DNA of 29,385 bases, taken from NCBI GenBank assembly GCA_002482965.1, contig DLGZ01000059.1:105874-135258 (forward strand). The letters run 5' to 3'. Shown in pieces: positions 14,046 to 21,876 of the stretch (positions are counted from its first letter, which is position 1; each line of letters starts with the position of its first letter). Origin of the DNA: Verrucomicrobiaceae bacterium UBA7681. Lineage in GTDB: Bacteria; Verrucomicrobiota; Verrucomicrobiia; Verrucomicrobiales; Verrucomicrobiaceae. The notes beneath the pieces were generated by a model. It did no database searches, had not been told where the DNA came from, and saw only the letters and a program-made list of their open reading frames with translations. A program made the translations under genes and the position numbers.

Positions 14046-15380
14046 CTAGTGAGCGACGGATCTCCCGTGCGAATGCGCGTTCACCACCAAAGACCCGCCA
14101 TTCTTCAGCGCATCCCTGACCGAGACATGGGGCCGGTTTTCGCTGGCCTTGTGCTTGGTGGCGACATCCAGTCTTGCAGCTTCCTTCTCGAGTGCTGGAC
14201 CCAGATCCCTCAGCCGCGCATCCCGCAGTTCCTGCGCTGGCAGTTGCCATTCCGCCGCCGGGTCATTCAACAACTGATCCAGTTCCACCAGCGGATGCAA
14301 TTGAGCCAGCTTCTGCTCCACCGGTTTGAGAAGAGCTTTTTTTTCGGCGATTTCATCCATGTAGACCTGCATCGTGTCTTGGTCCCAACCGAATCCTTCC
14401 AGAGTGTCCAATGCTACTTGGGCCTGCTCCACCTCTGCCCTCAGATCTGCCTCCTGGCTGCGAAGCATCTCCACCTGGTTGGCCAGCTCGTCTCCAGCAG
14501 TCATCAGCTCCAGCGTCTGCTCACCCTCTCCCCGTCTTGCCCCGCCCTTGGCGGCCACCGCCGCTGCCTTCAAAGTTTGCACCGCATCCATATCCGTGTT
14601 TGAGGCCACGAAGCGGCTGCCCATATCCAGGTGCGACAGCGCGTTTGCCGGTGTCCAGTTCTGAACCAGCTCGTTCCCATAGCCATAGACTTCCACCTCC
14701 AGCTCCTGCTCCAGCGCCTCCTCTGCAAATTCTTTTAGAAATACTCCGCCACTACCGCAGGAGTTCAGTTTCAGTTTGGGTGCCTGTTCACCAGCTTTGA
14801 GATCCACCACGAATGGCATAGTCCGCATGTCCTTCTCCAGCCGCTGCACGGTCTGCTCCGCCGTCAGTTTGGCACCAGACTTCACATCAGGCGTCACACA
14901 GATCACCTTTGCCGTGGGGCTGCCATGGCCGGTGATGTTCAGCGAATCATCCGGCCTCAATGTCAAAGGACCGTCCTTCAGCTCCCGACCACCGTGGGTG
15001 GGAGCCCGCCCGCTCAAGAGAATGGCCGGCGTCTTGCGCACCACCTCATTCAGCACGGCTCGTTTCTCGTCGTCCGAAAGATGATGCGTCCACTTGCTCA
15101 TCAGGGTGCTGGCGTTCAGCTCCACCTCCGGGTTTTTATCATGCTTCGCCACCCCTTTGGCAAAGGCGCGCAGCATCAGTCCGTCGGCTGTTCCTTGCAC
15201 CTGCTCCACTAGGCTTGGCTCCGCTCCACCCACATCCGGCCCGCCACTCAGTTCGACTTCGTTAAAGGGCACATACAGCACGCTTCGCTTGCCATCATGA
15301 TTCTCCCATGTCATCTCATGCGCATTCATCAGCTTTTTCACATCTGCGATCGCATTCGTGGTTTCCACATTGTACGGCAT
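14046..15380 (-). CDS. Orphan protein with clan-CD-like His/Cys pair and coiled coil
   Basis: A 444-residue protein, no signal peptide. Residues about 115-260 contain a strand ending DSLNITGHGSPT (His152) and, 56 residues later, a strand ending PKLKLNSCGSGGVF (Cys208). A hydrophobic strand plus His-Gly, then a hydrophobic strand plus Cys-x-x-Gly, is the pattern of clan CD cysteine peptidases, such as caspase relatives and the MARTX self-cleaving domain (C80). The fold is inferred from this pattern only. Residues about 295-365 are a heptad-rich likely coiled coil. The last residues (NAHSHGRSVAH) are His-rich. The region on either side is poor in genes, and no toxin, immunity or secretion gene adjoins it. 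It could be a secreted effector, a self-processing protein or something unrelated. Confidence 0.7.
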   Translation of the reverse strand: MPYNVETTNAIADVKKLMNAHEMTWENHDGKRSVLYVPFNEVELSGGPDVGGAEPSLVEQVQGTADGLMLRAFAKGVAKHDKNPEVELNASTLMSKWTHHLSDDEKRAVLNEVVRKTPAILLSGRAPTHGGRELKDGPLTLRPDDSLNITGHGSPTAKVICVTPDVKSGAKLTAEQTVQRLEKDMRTMPFVVDLKAGEQAPKLKLNSCGSGGVFLKEFAEEALEQELEVEVYGYGNELVQNWTPANALSHLDMGSRFVASNTDMDAVQTLKAAAVAAKGGARRGEGEQTLELMTAGDELANQVEMLRSQEADLRAEVEQAQVALDTLEGFGWDQDTMQVYMDEIAEKKALLKPVEQKLAQLHPLVELDQLLNDPAAEWQLPAQELRDARLRDLGPALEKEAARLDVATKHKASENRPHVSVRDALKNGGSLVVNAHSHGRSVAH

Positions 15381-15611
15381 GGCATGTAGGGGGTTGGAAT
15401 TAAGACGACCGGGTGATTAATGAATGTATAAGCGCGACAAATCAAGATAGCGCATAGGTATTTGATTCATTCTGGGTCGCCAGGAGTCATAGGCAACAAT
15501 GTCTCCCACTGAACTTTTTTTCGCGGGGCCAGGCACGGCTCGCAGCTCAATACGAGCGCCGTCTCTCCAAAATTTTAGCCTTGTCGTGCACCACGCCTCC
15601 CCCCATGCTGC

Positions 15612-16283
15612 ATGCTTCCTCCGCTCCATGAAGCCGCTTCTCGCTTCCTCCTCCTAACCGCCTGCGATGCCAGCGCGCAAACCGATGACACGGCACTCAC
15701 GAAGGCTCACGATACAGCAGATCGCGATACCCTGACGAGCCGCGCAGGCGTGATCCGTTCCAAAATGGCGCAAGGAAAATTCGCCGAGGCCGAGGGTGAA
15801 TTGCGTGAGTTGATCGTTGTCGAAGAACGGGTGCTCGGGCCGGATCACTATGACACACTGGCGGCAAGCAGCGGGCGCGTCACCTGCCTGCTGGAACTGG
15901 GAAAATATGCCGAGGCCGAGCAGGTCAACCGCAGCCTGATCCCCCTCCAGGCGCATGTCTTTGGGCCAGAGCATCTCAATACCCTGAGCAGCCGCAGCCA
16001 GCTTGCCAAAGCGCTGCTGGATCAGGGCAAGGCCGAGGAAGCCGAGCAGGAGCACCGCGCCGTGCTCGCCATCCGCGAGCGGGTGTATGGTGCAGAGCAG
16101 TTGGACACCCTGCAAAACTGCTACAACCTCGCTCTGTGTCTGCAGGCGGAGAAGAAGAAGGCAGAGGCCCTGATCTTCGCGCAACGCACCTATTCCGGTC
16201 GATTGAAAGTGCTGGGCAAAGAACATCCGACTACGCTCAAAGCGCAAAGTCTGGTGGAGAGTCTCACTACTTCGAAGCCCTGA
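15612..16283 (+). CDS. TPR protein (kinesin-light-chain-like repeats), probable lipoprotein
   Basis: A 223-residue protein with about four 42-residue tetratricopeptide repeats of the TPR_10/TPR_12 type. Each has an 'AEAE..' helix pair and a linker of the G-x-EH-x-x-TL form (GPDHYDTL, GPEHLNTL, GAEQLDTL, GKEHPTTL). Such repeats bind proteins. The N-terminus FLLLTACDASAQ reads as a lipobox (LTAC) with Cys18 as the lipid anchor, but from this start (ATG 15612) it is preceded by MLPPLHEAASR, an odd n-region. The ATG at 15628 in another frame opens MKPLLASSS and then stops; one extra base there would fuse it into a classic lipoprotein signal. A frameshift or sequencing error near 15643 is therefore possible. 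Confidence 0.75.
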   Translation: MLPPLHEAASRFLLLTACDASAQTDDTALTKAHDTADRDTLTSRAGVIRSKMAQGKFAEAEGELRELIVVEERVLGPDHYDTLAASSGRVTCLLELGKYAEAEQVNRSLIPLQAHVFGPEHLNTLSSRSQLAKALLDQGKAEEAEQEHRAVLAIRERVYGAEQLDTLQNCYNLALCLQAEKKKAEALIFAQRTYSGRLKVLGKEHPTTLKAQSLVESLTTSKP

Positions 16284-16497
16284 TCTCCTCGGCCATATCC
16301 TGGGTTCTTTGGGATCAGGGTATGGCGTTCGCATAAGGACCCTTCAGGCAGTAGAAATAAGCCCCTGCATACTGTGCGCGGTTACCGTTAAAGGCTCAGC
16401 TCGTACAGCATGTCATGCTGCGCGCTATATGTGGTTTGGGAGGCGCTCAGTTTTTGAACTTATTTGATTCTCAGTTATCTAACAGACCCCTCCCCAC

Positions 16498-16520
16498 TTT
16501 TCGAAGTCGAACTTCGAGAA
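16498..16520. repeat. Palindrome just upstream of the PATR gene
   Basis: TTTTCGAAGT and ACTTCGAGAA (10-nt arms, one mismatch) flank CGA, ending 18 bp before the ATG at 16539. It could be an operator or a hairpin in the mRNA leader that affects translation. The neighbouring 16284-16497 stretch shows no gene and no clear promoter. Confidence 0.5.
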
Positions 16521-16538
16521 GCCCCAACCAAAAAAACC

Positions 16539-19500
16539 ATGAGTGCTTCGTTACTCAAAAGGCAGCGCCATCGCCATGCCTTTTGCTCCATCCTCCGTGC
16601 CGTTTTACTTCTCCCGTTGCTCATTTTTGTGCATGCAGGCATGGCAGCAGATGCCACCTGGAGCGGCGGCACTGGCACACTGCTCTGGTCCACGGGCACG
16701 AACTGGACTCCGGCCTCCGCACCCGGGGCCATCACCGGCATCACGAATCCAGACATCGCGACGTTTAACACGGCGCTCGGTGCGACTGCAATCACCATCG
16801 ATACCGGCCGCAATCTGCGCAATCTGACGTTCACCACCGGCGCTGGGAGTACGTTTACCATCGGCAGTGCAGGAGCAAACGCGGGAGAAACCCTGCTACT
16901 GACCAGCGGCGGCTCCGTAACGATGAACTCCGGCAACACCGCCACCGTTGTGCTGAACGCACCCATCGTCATCGAGCCGACCAGCAGCAGCGGCAACGGC
17001 TCCTACACCTTCACCAACAACTCCACCGCGGTAGGCACCTCGGATACGAATCAGTATAAGCTGACCATCAATGGCAGCATCAGCGGCGGCGCGACGACTG
17101 GGCTGATCACCCTCAATTTCACCGGCACCACCGGCAACCGCAGCGGCGATGCCACCGGCAACGTGATGAACGGGGTGATCTCAAACGGATTGTCAGGCGG
17201 CGTCAGTGTCACCATCACCGGCAGCGGCCAGATCGGTGTCTGGCAGCTCACCAACAGCAATAGCAGCTACACAGGCATCACCAGCGTCACCTCAGGCACG
17301 CTGATCTTCAACAGCATCGCCAATATCGGAGTGAACAGCTCCATCGGCGCTGGCAACACGCTGAACATGGCATCTGGCACCTTCGTGAAATACGCCGGCG
17401 GTGAGGCCTCCACGGACCGTGCCATCACCGGCACTGGCGCACTCTACAACATCGGCACTGGGGCACTGACCCTAAACGGCACTGTGAATGCCGGCCTCAC
17501 CTTCCGCGGCTCGCAGAACTTCATAGTAAACGGCCTGATCTCCGGCAACAGCGGCATCGTGCGCACGGATCCCGGCACCGTCTTCCTAAACAACAACAAC
17601 AATTCCTTCACGGGGGCCATCTCCATTTCCGACGGTGCGTTTCAGGTCACCTCAATCTATAACAACGGCATCAACTCCGCCGCTGGCAACACAGGGAATC
17701 TCAACCTCGGACAGGCCAGCGGCACGATCGGACGATTTGAATACACGGGAGCCTCCACCTCCACGGACCGTCTCATCGTCATGCAAAACAGCAGCACCGT
17801 GACCGGCAGCACCGGGCGAGGCACCCTCAATGTGATGACCGCGGGCCAGACACTCGTTTTCACCAATGGCATCCGCCTCGCCAACACCTTTATCACCAAC
17901 GACGCCACCAATTTTTCCGATTTGACGCTGACCGGCATCGGCAACGGAGAAATCCAAGGGCAGATCGGAGGCACCAATGCCGCCCCAAATGCCGTGGTGA
18001 ACATGAAGATCATCAAAACCGGCCCCGGCACCTGGACACTTTCCGGGGCCAACAAATACGCGCTGCAGACCACCATCAGCGCTGGCATCCTGAACATCCG
18101 CAACAGCAGCGCACTCGGTGCGGTGGAGACCAATGAAACCGTCCCCTCCGCTGCGAACGCAGGAACCACCGTGGCCAGCGGCGCGACGCTTCAATTGCAG
18201 AACAACATCAGCGTGGGCGCGGAGGCTCTCTCCCTGGCAGGCACCGGAGCCGCCGGCCAGAATGGGGCGCTCGTCAATGTCAGCGGCACCAACAGCTTTG
18301 CAGGCGCGCTGACCCTGACCGCCAACACGACCATCTCCTCTGACAGCGGCAGCTTGGCCCTCACGAACACGACAGCCATCGTCGGCTCTGGCAGCAGTCG
18401 TGCGCTGACTCTGACCGGCGCGGGAAATGGCAGCCTGGCCAGCAGCATGGACGCCACCGGAGTTGCCAGCCTGACCAAGAACGGCAGTGGCATTTGGAAT
18501 CTCTCCGGCACCAACAGCTACACCGGCGCCACCACCGTAAACGCCGGCACGCTCAATGTGACCGGCACGCTTGGCAATACTTCGGTGACGGTGGCCAGCG
18601 GCGCGGCTTTCGCCTATGCAGGTGCTCTCGGAGGCAGCCTCACCGCCGCGAACAACGCCACGATCATCATTGGCGATGCACTGACTGCCGGCAGCACCGG
18701 CACTCTGACCGTGGGTGGCAATCTCACGCTCAATGACAGCACCGTCCTATTGTTTGACCTCGGCACCAGCAGCGATCTCATCCAGGCCAATGGCAGCACC
18801 ATCACACTCGATGGCATCGTACGCGTCACGCAGGGTGCCGGGTTCACCGCAGGCACCTACAAACTCATCGGCTACACCGGCGCCATGACCAACAACGGCC
18901 TCGTCGCGCAGATGCTCGCTGGGTACAACCTCTCCATTGTCGTGGACACGGTGAATCAGGCGGTGAACCTCGTCGCCACCGGCATCAACGCGCAATACTG
19001 GGATGGCACCGACACCGTCGCAGACAACGTCGTGGACGGTGGCAATGGCACCTGGACCAATGCTGGCACCAACTGGACGCTGGCCGACGGCAGCAACAAC
19101 ACAAGCTGGTCTGCTTCGGTGGAAAAGATCGCCATATTCGGCGGTGCCGTAGGTGGCACCGTGCAGGTGCAGGATACGGTGGCGGTCAACGGACTGCAGT
19201 TTGCCCGGAGCTACACGCTGGCAAACTCGGGCGGCCAGATTCAAATCACCAATGCAGCGACGGAAGTGCGCGTGGACACGGGTTCCACCGCGACCGTGGC
19301 GGCACCCGTCACCGGTGCAGGCGGCATCAATAAAACCGGTGACGGCACGCTGATCTTCACCGCTGCATCAGGTTCCAACACCTATGCAGGCAGCACCCTC
19401 ATCACTTCCGGCACGCTGAAAATCGGCACCACCAATACCCTGCCCACAAATACCGCCGTCACCGTCGGCTCAGATGTCTTCACCGGCGCTTTGGATCTCA

Positions 19501-21677
19501 GCAGCGCCAGCCAGCAAATCGCCAGCCTGCAGATCGCCTCCAACAATGCGAACGCTTTCAGCACCGTCACCATCGGTGCCGGGCAGACCCTCACGGTCAA
19601 TGGCAGCATGAGCATCGGCATTGCCAACAACGTCAAAACCGTGACTCGTGCCATCATCACCGGACCCGGCTCGCTGGTGATCAATAACACGAATGCCAAC
19701 TTTGAAGCCGGGCTGCAGACTGCCACCTCTCTGCTACCCAATTCCACCGCTCCATTCGACAATAATGCCAATGCAAACACTGTGACCTCTGACTTCACCG
19801 GTCTGGGATCCTTCACCGCAAACGTGAAGGAGTTTCGCGTGGGCTTCGGAGTCAACGTCACCAGCACGCTCCTGCTCTCAGACACGAGCAACAGCATCAC
19901 CGCAAACGTGGTGCAGCTTTCCAACAGCAACGGCCTGAACTCCGGCAGCAGCACCACGGTGCTCGGCGCAGGCACCAACATCATTGCCACGGACACCCTC
20001 AACATCGGCGTCTCCAAAGGCGTGGCCACCCTAAAGTTCGCCTCCCAGACCGCAGGCAGCGCGGGCACCGTCGTCATCGGGGGCAAAACCGGCGCGACCA
20101 CCAACATCATCGTCGGCAGCACTTTGGGCACCGCCACGGGGGCCCAGCCCACCGGCACACTCGATTTGCGCGGGCACACCGCCACCATCACAGCAGGCGC
20201 GCTCATCATCGGCAAGCGCGACAGCGGCGGCGGTGGTGGAGCGGCCGGATTCGTGTACTTTGATGGCGGCACCTTCACCGCAAACAGCGTCGAGATGGGC
20301 TCCATGAGCGGCAACTCAGGCACCACTTCTCCAGGGCCCTCCGGCAGCGGCACGCTCATCATCAGCGGCGGCAGCTTCACCGTAAACAGCGGCGGCAGTT
20401 TTGTCATGGCCACTTATGCCAACACCAACGGCTTCGGCAACGCTGCGGCCACGCTCACCATCAGCGGTGGCACCTTGATCTCCAACGTCAACATCACCGA
20501 AGGTGGCGGCGTGGGTGCCACCACGGCAAACACAACCAGCACCATCAAGCTCACCGGCGGCACGCTCGACATGACCGGGCACAGCATTGGTGACGCCACC
20601 AACGTCATCGACATCCTCACGCTCGAATCCGGCACGCTCAAAGACGTGCAGGAAATCAACGGCGGTGGTGCCGTCACGAAAAGCAACACCGGCATCCTCA
20701 TCCTCCTCGGCACCAACACCTACACCGGAGCCACCACCATCGCCGCAGGCACCCTGCAAGCAGGCAATGGCGGCACCTCAGGAACGCTCGGCTCCGGGGA
20801 TGTGATCAACAACGCCACGCTGGCCTTCAACCGCAGCGATCTCCTGACGGTGGCCAACAATGTCAGCGGCTCGGGTGTGGTGAATCAAACTGGCACCGGC
20901 ACCACCGTACTGAAAGGTGCCAACACCTACACCGGGCAGACCACCGTCAGCGCCGGAAGCCTGCTGGTGAACAATGCGTATGCCGGTGCTGATTCAGCCA
21001 CCGGCACCAACACGGTGCAGGTCAATGCAAACGGGACACTCGGCGGCACAGGAAGAATGGCCGGTTCCGTCAATCTCGCCGCGAACGCAACTCTGGCACC
21101 CGGCGGCAATGCAGCCACCATCGCCGCAGGCACGCCAGGACTGAGCACGGAAATCGGCACCATGCTGATCGGCGGCAATCTCACCGTCGGCGCCTCCGCC
21201 ACAGTGTCCCTGCAATTGAAGAGCGGCGACACCGGACTGACCGCCACCTTTGATTCCATCACCAATCGTCTGACCAGCGTCAGCGGCACCGCCACGGATG
21301 GGGGCAACGACCGCATCATCGTGAATGGTACACTTACCCTCGACTCGGCCTCCACCATCAGCGTCACGCTGGGATCAAATTTCACGGGTGGCTATCAATC
21401 CGTGTTTGATCTGGTGGACTGGACCGGTGCCAACATTTCTCTGGGCTATTATGACTCAGGCACAGGCATGCGCGTCGGCGGCACCGCCGACAACGCCGGC
21501 TTCGCGCTCGATCTGCCTGATCTCACGATTTACAACAGCACATGGTACTGGGACGTAAGTCAGTTTGGCAGCACCGGAGTCATCGCCATCGTGCCAGAAC
21601 CCAGCCGCGCCCTGCTCCTGCTCGGCGGCTTGCTTGGTCTGGGCCTGCGTAGAAGACGTGCACGTACAGCGGATTGA
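16539..21677 (+). CDS. Giant autotransporter-type beta-strand repeat (PATR) protein with PEP-CTERM tail
   Basis: A 1712-residue extracellular or surface protein. It has a long signal peptide (Arg/His-rich start, then AVLLLPLLIFVHAGMAA). A very long body is rich in Gly, Thr, Asn and Ser and is predicted to form a beta-solenoid. PATR-type repeats, form 'GTxxLxGxNxYTGxTTxxxGTL', occur near residues 228, 346, 496, 649, 935, 1384 and 1452; clear copies include GTNSYTGATTVNAGTL and GANTYTGQTTVSAGSL. The C-terminus is VPEPSRALLLLGGLLGLGL followed by RRRRAR: a PEP-CTERM signal for an exosortase, in place of an autotransporter barrel. The exosortase itself is not in the window. The ATG at 16539 starts the signal peptide. 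Likely role is adhesion or cell-surface matrix; no enzyme domain was seen. Confidence 0.9.
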   Translation: MSASLLKRQRHRHAFCSILRAVLLLPLLIFVHAGMAADATWSGGTGTLLWSTGTNWTPASAPGAITGITNPDIATFNTALGATAITIDTGRNLRNLTFTTGAGSTFTIGSAGANAGETLLLTSGGSVTMNSGNTATVVLNAPIVIEPTSSSGNGSYTFTNNSTAVGTSDTNQYKLTINGSISGGATTGLITLNFTGTTGNRSGDATGNVMNGVISNGLSGGVSVTITGSGQIGVWQLTNSNSSYTGITSVTSGTLIFNSIANIGVNSSIGAGNTLNMASGTFVKYAGGEASTDRAITGTGALYNIGTGALTLNGTVNAGLTFRGSQNFIVNGLISGNSGIVRTDPGTVFLNNNNNSFTGAISISDGAFQVTSIYNNGINSAAGNTGNLNLGQASGTIGRFEYTGASTSTDRLIVMQNSSTVTGSTGRGTLNVMTAGQTLVFTNGIRLANTFITNDATNFSDLTLTGIGNGEIQGQIGGTNAAPNAVVNMKIIKTGPGTWTLSGANKYALQTTISAGILNIRNSSALGAVETNETVPSAANAGTTVASGATLQLQNNISVGAEALSLAGTGAAGQNGALVNVSGTNSFAGALTLTANTTISSDSGSLALTNTTAIVGSGSSRALTLTGAGNGSLASSMDATGVASLTKNGSGIWNLSGTNSYTGATTVNAGTLNVTGTLGNTSVTVASGAAFAYAGALGGSLTAANNATIIIGDALTAGSTGTLTVGGNLTLNDSTVLLFDLGTSSDLIQANGSTITLDGIVRVTQGAGFTAGTYKLIGYTGAMTNNGLVAQMLAGYNLSIVVDTVNQAVNLVATGINAQYWDGTDTVADNVVDGGNGTWTNAGTNWTLADGSNNTSWSASVEKIAIFGGAVGGTVQVQDTVAVNGLQFARSYTLANSGGQIQITNAATEVRVDTGSTATVAAPVTGAGGINKTGDGTLIFTAASGSNTYAGSTLITSGTLKIGTTNTLPTNTAVTVGSDVFTGALDLSSASQQIASLQIASNNANAFSTVTIGAGQTLTVNGSMSIGIANNVKTVTRAIITGPGSLVINNTNANFEAGLQTATSLLPNSTAPFDNNANANTVTSDFTGLGSFTANVKEFRVGFGVNVTSTLLLSDTSNSITANVVQLSNSNGLNSGSSTTVLGAGTNIIATDTLNIGVSKGVATLKFASQTAGSAGTVVIGGKTGATTNIIVGSTLGTATGAQPTGTLDLRGHTATITAGALIIGKRDSGGGGGAAGFVYFDGGTFTANSVEMGSMSGNSGTTSPGPSGSGTLIISGGSFTVNSGGSFVMATYANTNGFGNAAATLTISGGTLISNVNITEGGGVGATTANTTSTIKLTGGTLDMTGHSIGDATNVIDILTLESGTLKDVQEINGGGAVTKSNTGILILLGTNTYTGATTIAAGTLQAGNGGTSGTLGSGDVINNATLAFNRSDLLTVANNVSGSGVVNQTGTGTTVLKGANTYTGQTTVSAGSLLVNNAYAGADSATGTNTVQVNANGTLGGTGRMAGSVNLAANATLAPGGNAATIAAGTPGLSTEIGTMLIGGNLTVGASATVSLQLKSGDTGLTATFDSITNRLTSVSGTATDGGNDRIIVNGTLTLDSASTISVTLGSNFTGGYQSVFDLVDWTGANISLGYYDSGTGMRVGGTADNAGFALDLPDLTIYNSTWYWDVSQFGSTGVIAIVPEPSRALLLLGGLLGLGLRRRRARTAD

Positions 21678-21743
21678 GATCGTTTGCGCGCAGCGCAGAA
21701 AATGACTCTGTGTGATACCTTGAGACCGATCAAATCCGACTCT

Positions 21744-21799
21744 GGATGGCGGAGCCATCCCAGCCTGTAGCAAGGGGTTGAGCGCAGCGACACCCCTTG
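21744..21799. repeat. Paired hairpins between convergent genes
   Basis: Two adjacent stems lie between the PATR gene and the transglutaminase gene: GGATGGC GGA GCCATCC (21744-21760) and CAAGGGGT (21771-21778) with ACCCCTTG (21792-21799). No T-run follows on either strand. They may act as 3'-end structures or be a dispersed REP-like unit. Confidence 0.5.
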
Positions 21800-21876
21800 T
21801 ACAAGCGCATCACACACAAACGCATATGCACCGCGTAGCGATGCCAGCACAAGCGTCTCATCCACATCATTCCTCA

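Noticed and set aside
15417..15629. 70-codon open frame on the minus strand
   Set aside because: Intergenic, no motif, overlaps the start region of the TPR gene; composition not convincing.
19382..20413. 343-codon open frame on the minus strand inside the PATR gene
   Set aside because: The repeated GGCACC/ACC codons of the PATR gene leave the opposite strand free of stops; it has no motif.
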